In this document: one piece after another, positions 23,581 to 35,544 of the stretch
Numbering within the stretch: the stretch's first letter is position 1
Layout of the letters: every line of letters begins with the position of its first letter
Assembly: GCA_020796225.1 (NCBI GenBank)
Contig: CM036754.1
Location: 66,146,000-66,209,999, forward strand
Length of the DNA stretch: 64,000 bases
Direction: 5' to 3'
DNA from: Arion vulgaris
Lineage: Eukaryota; Mollusca; Gastropoda; Stylommatophora; Arionidae
Notes under the pieces: model-generated
The model's input: only the letters and a program-made list of their open reading frames with translations
What the model was told of the DNA's origin: nothing
Databases searched by the model: none
Program-made: the position numbers and the translations under genes

Positions 23581-24027
23581 TACCTACAAACTCTACACCC
23601 ACACACTTACTTTCTCTCTCACACACGATCCACACATTCAGTTACCCACTCACCAACTAACACACAACTACATTTACACACCCACATAGTTAAACTAACA
23701 TATTCAACACACTGTATCAACACTATTCATAAACAAACCACACACACACACAAAAACCACTGCGATATTTTTACAAGATTTTTATTTATATACATAGTAC
23801 ACACACCAGCTGGTAAGGCGACCATGTCTCTCCACAACTTTCTATTCCAGTATTGTTTACCAATACTTCGATCACAGTATGAATACTTTTATCAAACGTG
23901 AAAACAAGACTAGACAATGCTAGAGACTTGAGGATATGTCTAGTCTGTGCAACTGTCGAGACTAGACAATACTTTCATAGTTGATATTTAGTCAAATCTG
24001 TGTGACTTGTTCAGACTAGACAATTGA
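23581..24027. other. CA-rich low-complexity then unassigned
   Basis: About 23590-23760 is rich in CACAC and ACTCAC words. The rest has short imperfect repeats of GACTAGACAAT type. No gene is seen. Confidence 0.45.
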
Positions 24028-24133
24028 TTGATTTATTGATTGATAGGACCATCATCATTGCACTTCGGTGAGTAACCTTGTGTGCTCTGATCTCTTTCTT
24101 ACACATGAAGATCTCAGCTGCAGTGCAACAAGA
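24028..24133 (-). mobile_element. S3 3' fragment
   Basis: Only the S3 tail end is present (GATTGATAGGACCATCATCA, GATCTCTTTCTTACAC). Confidence 0.65.
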
Positions 24134-24234
24134 ACTAGACAATGCTTTCATGGTTGATATTTCCTATAACAGCACAATATTATGAGACAAGCAAAACTTT
24201 ATGACGTCGACATGTCCGGGCACGAGAATGATCT

Positions 24235-24590
24235 ACGAGGTCCAGTCTAGTGTGAGTTACGAGTTGAACTATAAAAATATTTGGCACAGCTGAATGATGA
24301 TTGGACTGGTAAGATCTGTTGCTTCTCTGACGTCCGGCCTGGAATGGTCCAGCCTGCTATGAGTTGCGAGTTGAACGACAAAAATATTGGACAAGGCAGT
24401 GTGATGATTGGATTGGTGAGATATGTTGCTTCATGACGTCCAGTCTGGTATGGTCCAGTCTGTGTCCAGTATGGTATGGTCCAGTATGGTACGTGTTGTG
24501 AGTTGAACTACAAAAATATTGGACATGGCTGTGTGATGATTGGATTGGTGAGATCTGTTGCTTTCCTGACACTCATTTCCTGTCACAGAC
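24235..24590. repeat. Imperfect tandem repeat, about 3 units of roughly 120 bp
   Basis: Each unit carries ACAAAAATATTGGACA, GATGATTGGATTGGTGAG and a TCTGTTGCTT / GACGTCC block, with internal TATGGTCCAG duplications. Confidence 0.7.
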
Positions 24591-24759
24591 AAAGAAATAA
24601 AAACGTTAACTCTTACAATACGACAAGTCACCTAGCAAACCATTCTAGCGGTACCAATTTTCCGACCAACCACTTCACATACCAAAACATAGAAAATAAA
24701 GTTATTTTCAAGATCCATTTCAATAACATGAAAAAACGTATAATAGATTCTGGTAGGGA

Positions 24760-25122
24760 ATGTCATGAACAAAGAAGAGAACAGAGAAGAGAACAAATAG
24801 ATCTACTCAGAGAGAACTCAAAATCAAAGAAAACTGGATGATGCTACAAATAAAAATGAAAAAATTGAAATATTTTGGACATATAAAAAGACACGAAGAG
24901 CTCAAGAAGACCATTATGAAAGAAGCATACCAGCAAATAGGAGAAGAGGAAGACCACGTAGAAGATGGATTCAGGATGTAACTGATGGTTTGAATATGAC
25001 GACTGCAGAGGTGGGACAGATCAACAATATAAAGAAGAGCTGGAGGGAGCTGCAGGAGATAGCTAGAGATAGGAAGACTTGGCATGAGTTGGTTGAGGGC
25101 TTATGCCCCAACCTGGGGTAAA

Positions 25123-25163
<41 letters not shown>

Positions 25164-25260
25164 GGACATCTGGTCTATGAGAGAAATTTCGAAGGACTGT
25201 TGGGGTATCAAAGTTCTGCCCAGGACAAGCTATTTGATGATAATGAGAGCAGACATGATG
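24760..25260 (+). mobile_element. L-C LINE 3' end, split by L-A
   Basis: Reads LKYFGHIKRH-like near 24865-24895, then RGRPRRRWIQDVTDGLNMT near 24945-25000, and resumes after the insert with GTCTATGAGAGAAATTTCG and CAGGACAAGCTATTTGATGA. Confidence 0.75.
25019..25160 (+). mobile_element. L-A LINE 3' tip, 142 bp, nested
   Basis: A severely 5'-truncated L-A copy (SWRELQEIARDRKTWHELVE-like) ends in AAAAAGGCAAAG and a (GA)n tract. Target-site duplication: AGGTGGGACA (25009-25018) and AGGTGGACA (25160-25168). It shows that (GA)n is the native L-A tail. Confidence 0.8.
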
Positions 25261-25289
25261 GCGAGAGATGAAACAAAAAATTTCTAAAA

Positions 25290-25711
25290 ATAACTGAGTA
25301 AAATATGGTGTTAGTATAAGTATACTAAGGGTTAAAAACGTTAGATTCCTGAACCAATGTTCTGCCAAGATATTACACACGATAAGACAGGCAGAGATTG
25401 CTGATGTTGGACAATGATGTTGATGTTGTTAGTGTATGAGGCTAATCTTGTAACCATCATAATAGTAATATTAGTCAATGTTATGATTATTTTGTGTGTG
25501 TGTGTTCGCCAACTATGAATTCAGGTGTAGTCATGGCGCATAATAGGGTACATCTGATTGATTTTTGTGTGAAGACTTGCTATCAATATCACTAGTGTTC
25601 ACACAATTCAAGCGAACCTTACTTTGACTTCAGAAGTACTTGTAGTTTAGATCCCTAACAAAATAATGTCCTTATATAATCCAACAGCGCACCGTGTGCA
25701 TACTTTACTCC
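25290..25711. other. Unassigned sequence
   Basis: No gene or repeat is recognised, apart from a short (GT)n near 25494. Confidence 0.4.
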
Positions 25712-26010
25712 GCTCAATGATTGATTGGACCATCATCATTGCACTTTGATGAGTAACCATGTGTGCTCTGATACCTTTCTTACATAGGAAGATCTCAGCG
25801 ACAGTGCATTACTTCGCAGCACCGACGAGGTTTCCCGATGAAATTTAGAAAATAGTGAAAATATTTTGTAGGAATCTTATTTGTTAATCTTTATAATCAA
25901 TTTTGAAGGGGTCGCAGATTTTCAGGCAGCACTTCTCCATTTTGAGCGGCCAATTGTTCTTTTACATGCTCAACTTAACAAGGGACCTGCGCTTTATCAT
26001 ACATTTTAAA
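25712..26010 (-). mobile_element. S3 SINE, head missing
   Basis: Reverse copy of the S3 3' two thirds. The tRNA-like head is replaced by unrelated sequence after an A-run near 26007. Confidence 0.7.
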
Positions 26011-26289
26011 AAAAAATCAGTGTTGGTCCCTTACCGGTTAGTGCCGCAGCGGGTGGTACTCAGTTACGTTTTAAACGTGTAAAATCTCCGAGCTGCAAGA
26101 AATTGAAAAATTTGGTTTAGTTGCCTATTGTCTCTATGAAGGTCTCACCCTTTTTCCGCCATCAAGCGGGCACTACACTTTGGTCTTACGACAAAAGGCT
26201 GAGAAATAATGTGGAACAAAATGCATACTGGACCAAAAGTCAGAAAATATTGCAGCGTAATCGCTGTAAACAACATCGCATTGTTATCT

Positions 26290-26548
26290 CGTCCATGTGG
26301 TGTCGGGGCCCGTAAGGGAAGCAAAGAATAGTACCACTGCGATCTACAAGGCATGTCGTACGAGTCGACTGATGTAGGACCTAGGAATACTACCCTAGTA
26401 AATAAAAAGCATGGCAAAAATCGGATGTGCTGACCTACTTGTAGGTGTATAACTAGCACAACGTACAATCGATCTTAGGCTCAGATAACATACAAATCAC
26501 ACATAATGGTTAACAGAGTGATCGATATTAAGCGTTTGAAGAAAATAT
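26290..26548 (+). mobile_element. S1 SINE-like element
   Basis: Sense copy with TGGTGTCGGGGCCCGTAAGG, AAATCGGATGTGCTGACCTA and a GAAGAAAA tail. Confidence 0.75.
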
Positions 26549-26639
26549 TGTTACCATTCAATCTCACAAAACCACAACGACTGGTTTATAAATAAGTGTT
26601 GTACAGCAAACGATGAATAAGAAGAATATACCACCAAGA

Positions 26640-26896
26640 TTCTTCTTCTTCAAACGCTCCATATCGACCACTTGTTAAACCACTCGGTATGATTTGTATG
26701 TGCTCCGAACTTAACAGCGATTGTACGTTATACCAGTTATGCGCCTACAAGTAGGCCAGCACATTCGATTTTTGTGACGCTTTTATTCACTAGGTAGCTT
26801 CCTAAGCCTCTATCTTAGTCGCCTCTTACGACATGCCTTGTAGGTCGCTGTGTTGCTATTGGTTGCTCTCAATGCGAGCCTCACAACACACTGGCG
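26640..26896 (-). mobile_element. S1 SINE-like element
   Basis: Reverse copy with TTCTTCTTCAAACGCTCC and GTAGGCCAGCACATTCGATT. With the copy at 26290 it forms an inverted pair about 90 bp apart. Confidence 0.75.
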
Positions 26897-26899
26897 ATA

Positions 26900-27955
26900 C
26901 CAAGATTCAGAACGTTTACATGTGTATATGGAACACAGGCATATAGTGGCAAAGAACAATAACAAGTCAGGAAATTAGAAAAACAACACATGCTCAATTG
27001 TCTCCCTTGTAGTCTATTTCTAACAAGATCTTCATAGACCAATCCCAGAGTACCACTACACGCATATGTTCAAGCCGGCGCAGAGATACATCTGCCATAC
27101 ATCTATACCAACTACCCTAGATGTTTGGGAAGTCGAGGGTCCAAATTTATGAGCCCCCTTGGGAGAGACGCATCTTAAAATGAATAGACTAAACTGAAGA
27201 AAACAAGAGTTGGCTTTCATTGGAAGAACACATTTTCCAGAGTTATAGCCCTTTGCAAATGTCGAACGAATTCTGGCACGCGTTCCTGACAAACCTGGAA
27301 TCTTGGGAGAGATATCGGAGGGCGGGAGAAAAGGTTATTGGCAGATAGGGACAACTAAAATGTGCACGAAGTGGCAATCCGCTCCTAAAGGTGAAAGGGT
27401 ATGCCTGCATTTTAACATTTCTATGAACACATGTACGATATTTCGGTAATATACCTTCATCAGAACAAACAGAGTAGAACAAGAAAGAATGTAAAGGGAA
27501 GTAAGTTGAGTAAAGCTGAATAAGACATTGAAACGACGTTCACTTCGAATCTGGACTGGGGGTGGTGGGGGTGAAAGGTATGTCTATTGGTTATCTGAAG
27601 CGATTATCACAATTGTCTGAAGCTACTGATGCTGTGATCTAATGATACAACACAAGAATAACAAAGAAGTGAATCACACAATTCATTGAAGCTACTGGTA
27701 CTGTTATATGGTAGGACAGCGCTGTTCTGTTTACGAGAGCCCCAGTACTCTTGCCGAATCTATAGAGTTCCGTACTTTGCCCAATACTCTATGCAGGTGG
27801 CGTGTAACGTGTAATTTCTGTGAAGATGGACTGAGGCATATTGGGAACCCTGATACAATGGAGTCAATCCTTCGACTTTAGACTTTAGATGACTGATAGA
27901 AGAACGACGATGATGGTCAAGAAGAATCTTCTTTCTTTCTTTCTTTCTTTTCTCT
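26900..27955. other. Unassigned sequence
   Basis: About 1 kb without a recognised gene. The word ACGATATTTCGGTAATATAC with CTTCATCAGAACAAACAG near 27430-27470 resembles a common dispersed-repeat motif, but I cannot name it. A (CTTT)n tract lies at 27932-27952. Confidence 0.4.
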
Positions 27956-27959
27956 AATC

Positions 27960-28346
27960 TTGTTTTGCGTCACAGCATCAGGATAAGAAGAGATTTCTTG
28001 AATGGTCTTTTGTGTGTGCTTCATAAATCGTGTTTTTCACCGCCTCTGTTTTTTCTTAGGCCCACCCTTTGTTGCGTGGACAACCTTTTGTTTTGTATCC
28101 ACTGTATCGGAGTACCATTGCTATTTGATGCGTACTGTCTGCTGGTAATCTGCTTATATGGCTGAACCATTTAATTTGTTGTTTCTTAATGAAGTTTAGT
28201 ACTAATGTTGTACCCACTTTTTTCATGATATCTTCATTTCTCAACCGATCTCTTCTTGACACTCCCAGCATTTTGCCTAGACATTTCATCTCTGTCCTGA
28301 CTAGTTTTCTTCTTCGTTTGATGCCATGTTTATGAAGAAGAATCAT
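27960..28346 (-). mobile_element. L-D LINE C-terminal fragment
   Basis: The reverse strand reads RTEMKCLGKMLGVSRRDRLR and FIKKQQIKWFSHISRL, a typical LINE post-RT region, then a decayed tail with KNTIYEAHTKDHSR. It is the parent sequence type for the 57-bp array at 37940. Confidence 0.75.
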
Positions 28347-28349
28347 ATA

Positions 28350-29160
28350 TTATATATATATGGTATAGTCGTATAGTTAGATAGATGGTAGAACATGGGA
28401 TTAGAGAGTTGGCGTAGTCAAGGAGTTAGTATGTCCTTACTTATGATCTCAGAAGAACGTATATCATTTAGGCTATGTCGGCGGGAGCTTAACTCCTAGC
28501 AGGTCTAACCAAGCTGAACAGACTGAAGTTGAAAGGCCAGACTAAAGGACGGGGAGCGGAGTGACGCCCTATAAGGTGACAGCACAGAACCCACCTGCGA
28601 GTGGTAATTACTCTGGCTGCAACCAAATCACTCCACAGCTATGGGTTAAATGGCAGCCCCTTCTCTCTGAGGAGGGCATCTTTTTCTTATCTTTGTCTAC
28701 TTCTATCACAACTTTTCTCTCCCTCGGGTTAGACCACAGTCATCTCTAGCAATAAGAGTGCTGAAGTAAGAGGCAATCAGCCAAGAGGCACACTATATCA
28801 ATCAGGTTGGCACGCACTAACACATGAAGCAAACGAAAGGAAGGAAGAAGAATGTGTAAAGAATGCATATGACTTATATCATAAAAAAGCAAATATAAAC
28901 ATATGACAGATTTCCACATGTGAAAAGAATGAGACACACTCAATAATTGCTGATTCAGAAATTGGATGGGCATTGTTTGTAATACGTTTAAGAAAGAGCT
29001 CCCAAAATATCTGGTCTGATCAGTTCACTATGAGATAGAATAACTTGACATAAGCTTTCACCTTTGATATTTGAGTCAGTTCAAAACAGGTTTTATATGT
29101 ACAGAGAACCACAATAGTTTCACGTGTCACTCCTCCAGGACTGCAGTTAAGATCATCACA
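28350..29160. other. Unassigned sequence
   Basis: A (TA)n tract lies at about 28345-28360. No gene or named repeat is recognised. Confidence 0.4.
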
Positions 29161-29209
29161 ATGTCGTTAGAAACGTGCTAACGTTCTCAATTCTCATTCG
29201 TTACGAAAC

Positions 29210-29600
29210 AAACAGCAGACAACTGGAAGAAATAAAGTGCAGACAACTGGAAGAACAGCAGAGAACTGTCTATGGCACTGAGTGTCTGTACCATCCGGTA
29301 TTTCTACCGACCGCTGTTTGTACCATCCGGTATCTAATAAAGTGTCTACATGACCGAGTGCCTACATGACCGAGTGCCTACTTGACCGAGTGCCTACTTG
29401 ACCGAGTGCCTACCTGATCGAGTGCCTACTTGACCGAGTGCCTACTTGATCGAGTGCCTATTTCATCAAGTGCCTATTTGATCGAGTGCCTACCTGATCG
29501 AGTGACACGACTTCTGCTGATGACGACATGGTCTCTGCTGATAGCAACACCATATCTGCTGATAGCGTCACGATCTCTGCTGATGACAACAGTCTCTATT
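29210..29600. repeat. 16-bp minisatellite and neighbouring short repeats
   Basis: GAGTGCCTACTTGACC repeats about 10 times at 29335-29510. A CAGACAACTGGAAGAA pair precedes it, and a TCTCTGCTGATAGC-type repeat follows at 29510-29590. Confidence 0.8.
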
Positions 29601-29689
29601 TATAGCTACACGTCAACTATTGAAAACGACATGACCTATATATTCTGGTCTGAAGTACCACAGCGATCTCTAGATAACTAGGCCAGACA

Positions 29690-30305
29690 ACTGACCGGGG
29701 ATTCCCTGAACTAGATCAGAAAACGGGGCTAGAAATTATAGATGTTTGATAGAACACTGCACACTTTTGTGCAATTTTACTCAATTCTGCTAGTATATGG
29801 TTACTTATTGGTGAAAAATATTCATATTGATATTCCTTATTGTTAAACTTAACTTGTTGCATAATATAACTTCGAGTTAGCATTTTGTGTTGATTTTAAA
29901 ATGAATTCGTCTATATACACCAATACTGGAATGCGAGGTCACGTGATGTAGTTGTGGTCTGATTTCCCATAATTCTTACCTGAGTCCGAAGGCCCATAAG
30001 TTTATAGTTGGCTCTCGAAGTACTCATTTTGTACCTGTGGATCAAGTTTGGTGTTGACAAGTTTCTGATGATGCTAAAAGTGTAGGACACAGTAAGAACT
30101 TACCCATGAACTGAGGAGTTGAGTAAGACAGAAACGGTTGGGCATGTTGGAGAGATGTACCGTTAAATTCTTCTCCACATTCTGAAAGAATTCTGTTGAA
30201 TCTGAAATAGTTAACAAAGATAACATAAGATGAAGCTATTTACAAAATTCACAATATCGTCAACTGAAAATGTATCAATATAAGCTTGAGTTTAAACAAA
30301 ACCAG
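29690..30305. other. Unassigned sequence
   Basis: No gene or repeat is recognised. Confidence 0.4.
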
Positions 30306-30640
30306 TAAAATTACACAGTGGCAACGTATGGGTGTGAATCATGGACATTTAACAAGACAGTGGAAAAACATATATGTGCTTTAGAATATAAGTGTTACAA
30401 AAGAGTCCTTCGTATATCACGGAAAGAGAAGAGAACAAATCTGTCCAGAAAGAACTCAAAAGTTAAAGAAAACTGGCTGATGCTATAAATAAGAATGAGA
30501 TAATTGAAGTATTTTGGACATATAAAAAGACACGAAGAGATGGAGAATAACACTATGTAAGGAGACATACCGGCAAAGAGAAGAGGAAGACCACGTAGAA
30601 GATGGATTCAGGCTGTAACTGATGGTTTAAGCATGACGGC
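30306..30640 (+). mobile_element. L-C LINE C-terminal fragment
   Basis: Reads VATYGCESWTFNKTVEKHI, then KCYKRVLRIS, LKYFGHIKRHEEMENN and RRGRPRRRWIQAVTDGLSMT across two frames. This is a typical LINE region downstream of RT. Confidence 0.8.
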
Positions 30641-31165
30641 TACAGAGGCAGGAGATAGGGTCTATGAGAAAGATAAATTTAGAAGGACTGTTAGGGTAGC
30701 AGTTCTGCACAGGACAAGCTATTAGAAGACGATTTAAACATGACGGCTGCAGAGGCAGGAGATAGGGTCTATGAGAAAGATAAATTTAGAAGGACTGTTA
30801 GGGTAGCAGTTCTGCACAGGACAAGCTATTAGAAGACGATTTAAGCATGACGGCTGCAGAGACAGGAGATCGGTCTATGAGAAAGATAAATTTAGAAGGA
30901 CTGTTAGGGTAGCAGTTCTGCACAGGACAAGCTATTAGAAGACGATTTAAGCATGACGGCTGCAGAGGCAGGAGATAGGGTCTATGAGAAAGATAAATTT
31001 AGAAGGACTGTTAGGGTAGCAGTTCTGCACAGGACAAGCTATTAGAAGACGATTTAAGCATAACGGCTGCAGAGGCAGGAGATCGGGTCTATGAGAAAGA
31101 GAAATTTAGAAGGACTGTTAGGGTAGCAGGTTCTGCTCAGGTCAAGCTACTTGATAATGTACAAC
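30627..31165. repeat. 107-bp tandem repeat grown from the L-C 3' end, 5 copies
   Basis: The unit holds CATGACGGCTGCAGAGGCAG, GGTCTATGAGAAAGATAAAT and GGACAAGCTATTAGAAGAC, which is the single-copy L-C 3' terminus at 15950-16045. Starts fall near 30627, 30731, 30838, 30943 and 31051. Confidence 0.85.
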
Positions 31166-31184
31166 GAGTATAAACAACATCCAT

Positions 31185-31432
31185 CACACCCGAGTGATTA
31201 CAGGGCTCAAATTTGGGGTGTAAAGAATAGAACAACTGTTACCTGCCATGCATATCGTAAGAGGCGACTGAGGAGGTTTGGCTGAAATCGGATGCATGTG
31301 TCCTAAACGTGTAGAAGTCTATGTGTTTAGGGGCCTACCAAACCAATGTGCAACGTATACACGTTCTTGACAAAGATCAAACATATCCCAAAGAGTGATT
31401 AAAATTGGTAGTAAAGAACGAACGCAAGGTGA
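31185..31432 (+). mobile_element. S2 SINE-like element
   Basis: Sense copy: CGAGTGATTACAGGGC, TTTGGGGTGTAAAGAATAGA, TGTTTAGGGGCCTACCAAAC, GAACGAACGCAAGG. Confidence 0.75.
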
Positions 31433-31619
31433 AGAACGCCCATCAAATAAGTAAGATGAAAACACGTGTTTATCGACCGAGAGCGCGTGGATTCAAACCG
31501 ATAACTCTCCACGTCCCCCCACCTCACACACTCATTGAGACACACTATTATTAACAACACTCTATCAACATTACAGCCATTACCGCATATGTTATCCACA
31601 ACCTGAACAGATATATATA

Positions 31620-32062
31620 TCTATCCATTGATTGATTGATTGAACCATCATCATTGCACTTCGGTAAATAACCAAGTGTGCTCGATTTCTTTATTACACT
31701 TGAAGATTTCAGCGACCGAGCACAAACTCTGTAGCACCGGCGAGGTCCCCGATGTAATTAATATATTTGATGGTGAAAATATCTTGTTAAAACTAAAAAA
31801 AATAAATTTCTAATGAATTTTGCCTGGACATCGGCCCTCTAGGCTGCTCTTCTCGATTTTTAACTGCCTAGGGTTGGTTAATTTAACGAGCTCAATTTGA
31901 ACACGGGACCCACATTTTATCGTCCGTCTCCGATAGGACTAGGAACTCGATCTCACCTGCACTGAGATCAGGGATAAATATCCTGATGGCTCCACGAGGG
32001 AGTGAACCCAGTACATTTGCAACGAGAGGTAAGCATCTAACCCTCAACACCACAGAGACTTC
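31620..32062 (-). mobile_element. S3 tRNA-derived SINE
   Basis: Full-length reverse copy with a (ATTG)n tail at the left, a single AGGACTAGGAACTCGATCTC block, and the tRNA-like head ending at CACCACAGAGAC. Confidence 0.8.
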
Positions 32063-32092
32063 TTGTATATACATCCCGTAATGAGGATGTTA

Positions 32093-32332
32093 GTAGCGTC
32101 TGTGGCTTAGGGATAGTGACTCGGTCTATTAACCCCGACGTTCTGAGTTCAAATCACGCTGTGGACAGTTTGTTGCAAATTGTTTCGCGTGGATTTTTGC
32201 AAAAGGACGATGGCACCACCCTTTCAGAAAGCAATGTCAAACTACTGAATGTAAAAATGTCTAGAAAAATCACAGAGTTACAAAGCTGGGGTTGATTCGC
32301 AAAGTCCTGTAAAGGATATACAATTAACTAAC
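32093..32332 (+). mobile_element. S5 tRNA-derived SINE with target-site duplication
   Basis: The head has GTCTGTGGCTTAGGGATAG and a B-box-like TGAGTTCAAATC. The body has CTTTCAGAAAGCAATG and GTCCTGTAAAGGATAT. It is flanked by the 14-bp TAATGAGGATGTTA (32079-32092 and 32333-32346). Relatives lie at 63284 and 63606. Confidence 0.8.
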
Positions 32333-32356
32333 TAATGAGGATGTTAAATATACATA

Positions 32357-32623
32357 TCGCCCGTGTGATACCGGGTCCCACAAGGAAATCAAAGAATAGT
32401 AACACTGCGACCTTACAAGACATGTCGTAAGAAGCCACTGATGTAGGACCTAGGAAAGCTCCTCTATTGAATAAAAAACATCGCGGAAATCGGATGTGCT
32501 GGTCTATTTGTAGGCGCACAAGTGGCACAACGAACAATCGCTCTCAGGCTCAGATCACATACAAATCACAAAAAGTGGTTTCACAAGTGGTCGATATGGA
32601 GCGTTCGAAGAAGAAGAAGAAGA
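32357..32623 (+). mobile_element. S1 SINE-like element
   Basis: Sense copy, next to the S5 target duplication. Its AAG tail runs directly into the 26-bp array. Confidence 0.75.
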
Positions 32624-32795
32624 CATCCAGTAATGAGGGTGTTAGAAGACATCCAGTAATGAGGGTGTTAGAAGACATCCAGTAATGAGGGTGTAAGAAG
32701 ACATCCAGTAATGAGGGTGTTAGAAGACATCCAGTAATGAGGGTGTAAGAAGACATCCAGTAATGAGGACATCCAGTAATGAGGGTGTTAAATAT
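32605..32795. repeat. 26-bp minisatellite, about 7 copies
   Basis: The unit is GAAG followed by ACATCCAGTAATGAGGGTGT and TA. All but the GAAG matches host sequence flanking the S5/S1 insertions (ACATCCCGTAATGAGGATGT at 32071-32090). Confidence 0.85.
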
Positions 32796-32854
32796 ACATT
32801 TGGTAACAATCCTTCATAATAATTCAACATTTGTTCAAAGTCATCACTGCCATC

Positions 32855-33103
32855 GCCCGAGTGGTTACCTGGGCCCAAATTTGGGGTGTAAAGAATAGAA
32901 CCACTGTTACCTGCCACGCATGTCGTAAGAGGCGACTCATGAGGTTTGGTTGAAATCGGATGCACGTGTCCTAAACGTGTAGAAGTCTATGCGTTTAGGC
33001 ACTCAAACCAATGTGCAACATATACACGTTCTTGGCAAAGATCAAATATATCACAAAGAGTGATTAAAATTGGTCGTAAAGAACGAACGCAAAGAAGAAG
33101 AAG
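32855..33103 (+). mobile_element. S2 SINE-like element, reference copy
   Basis: 249 bp, flanked by the 12-bp duplication ATCACTGCCATC (32843-32854 and 33104-33115). The 5' end GCCCGAGTGGTTACC resembles a Leu/Ser tRNA A box. The 3' end is (AAG)n. The duplication supports LINE-type retroposition. Confidence 0.85.
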
Positions 33104-34118
33104 ATCACTGCCATCACGACGTTAGACATACAATCATTATACGATTAGAAATCATTGCACAGTTTGGTAATGGTAATAATTATAAATAATGCGGCAGACT
33201 GCCAGAAAGAAGACGGCTAGGACTCCTTTCCTGCAACCACCTTGGTGGAATGAAAATGTTGAAAAGCATGGCTGGCAAAAGAGGCTGCTACAAAGTCATG
33301 GCAGAAAGCCCGAAAGAAGCGACCTCGAAATATGTGTGATGTGGCTGAAAAGTCTGCTATTCGCCACAAAGCCACTGGGGATTTCAAGGTATTGGCTAGT
33401 GAGGCAAAGAGTGAGTTATGGGAGACTTTCATAACGCAAGTCTGTGGCGATAAGTCTCTATATCAATGCTGGCAGTTTCATCACAAAATGAACAGGAGGA
33501 ATACCAGCCTGTCTTTTCCTACTTTACGTGACTCATCAGGATCCGTCTTGGCAACAGATGCAGAAAAGGGGCAGGGGTTCCTTCATCGTTTCGTGGAACA
33601 GACAGAAAAGGTGATAAAACTGACCGTCATAATATCATAAGTGCTCTTCTTGATATTACTAGCTCTGGAAAACCTTACATTGACTTAATAACAAAGGAGG
33701 ATGTTGTTAATGCACTCAAGGCAAGCCACAGCACCGCTCCAGGGCCTGATGGTGTCCAATTTCATCACATCAAACAGCTGGACGAGACTGTTATTAATGC
33801 AGTTGTGGTGGATTTTAATAAAAGTGTACAGAATGCTGTGGTACCGAGGATTGGCTTCATAGTTATTTATGACCGCTCCACAAACATGGGAAGGATCCTA
33901 AACTGCTCAGCAGCTACGGCATACTCACCTTGCAAAATGTATATGGCAAATTACTAGAGAAGATAGTGGCCAGAAAGGTAATGTGTCACTTGGAGAATGA
34001 CCACATCCTCCCTGACACTTTGGGTAGCTACCGCCCAATGAAAGGGACATGGGACAATGCTGGCACGTTTGCATATGATGTTTATGAAGGCTTCCAATCC
34101 AAGTAAGAGACTGTTGCT

Positions 34119-34547
34119 GTGGCCATCGACTTGGAGGATGCTTATAATAAGGTGAATTATTCAATAATGGTGCGCTCTTTGATTAAATGTGAAGTTAATC
34201 CTTGGCCGGTGAACTGGATAGCTGCTTCTTTAATGGAGAGAACCGTTGCACTCCGTTTAGGAACATGGACATCGGATCCTGCACGTATATGTCCGGGATT
34301 ACCCCAGGGTTCTCCTCTATCACCCGTGTTGTTTAATATTTACACAGCAAATGTAGCTAAGATTCAGCCAACCGGATTGGGTCGGACATTGACATTTGCA
34401 GATGATATCTTAATATATAGGACTGGGTCAGATAGACGAGAGATGGTTGACGACATTCAAAAAACATTGCGTACCATCTCGGGTTGGTGTAGAGAGTCTC
34501 GCTCTCAGGTCAATCCTGAAAAACGTGTATGTTGTGGTGCTCGTTGA
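34119..34547 (+). pseudogene. Reverse transcriptase domain of the I/Nimb-like LINE
   Basis: An open stretch of 142 codons. Motif A is AIDLEDAYNKV at residues 2-12, motif B GLPQGSPLSPVLFNIY about 56-71, and motif C LTFADDILIY about 84-93 with the catalytic Asp pair intact. The upstream fingers (APGPDGVQ near 33740, and HILPDTLGSYRPMKG near 34000-34043) are in shifted frames or behind a stop. Confidence 0.85.
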
Positions 34548-34974
34548 ATAATCAATCACATCGTCAAGGCTGACCTACCCCATGTAATCTTTGATGAACA
34601 TACCATCGAGCGCAGAGACAGGCTGCGATATCTTGGAATAACCTTTGATCGTAGTCTATCTTTCAAACACCATATTGAACAGACGATACAACGGTGCAAG
34701 CGTGGTCTTGCGGCTCTCAAAGTTATGGTGGCCGCACACCTTGAGCAGAGACTACTTGCCATTTTGTTCGATCGACTGGTAATGTCAGTGGTAGATTACG
34801 GACTCGGAATTCTTACGATATCAAGATCACAATGTGAACGACTCGAACGGGTTCAGAATGAAGGTATGCGTATAGTTCTGGGCTGCACTAGAGATACCCC
34901 ATTGTGAAGATGAGATATATGCTGGCCTTCTGTCACTACGCTCCCGTCATGCAATCGCCCAAACCAAGGCATAT

Positions 34975-35544
34975 ATGCGGGTTACTGCGAATAAGAGACA
35001 TCCACTACACAAGAACACTAATGATGTTAAGGGTCCGAGAATCAAGCGTGGCATGTCGTGGATGGCCCAGGCTGAGAGAACAATTGGCCAGGTGACTACG
35101 GCTGCGACCCTACCAAAAGGGGAAGAATGGATCCCAACAGATGGTGACATGATGAACTATCTCAACGTTATCATTACTCTTGGGAGAGAATGTAGAGATT
35201 GGGGCAACATGAAGGCTGATCTCGCAGTTAAGCAGCTGATAGAAGATAATGCAAAGGATGATGATGTTGTTGTATATACTGATGGGTCGGTTCAACGTGG
35301 TGAGAAATCCGGCTGTGGTTTCTTGGCTTATGCGCATGGTAGGGTTGTTGCAGAGCGAAGTGGGGCATACAGGACAACTACTTCTAGTATGAGGATGGAG
35401 GTTGAGGCCGTTACTGCTGCCCTCCATTGGATTTCTGGGACTTCATTTACTGGGGCAGTTGTTGTATTTGACTCTCAGTCGATGCTTCACAAGATCCAGA
35501 AGGGCAGGTTTCGTATGAGTGGATGTCGTCTTAGAAGTTTCTAA
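34975..35544 (+). pseudogene. RNase H domain of the I/Nimb-like LINE
   Basis: An open stretch of 189 codons. RNase H acidic sites are in VVYTDGSV (about residue 99), MEVEAVTA (about 142) and VFDSQSML (about 163). The final active-site region continues in another frame past 35544. In an intact LINE this would remove the RNA template strand. Confidence 0.85.
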
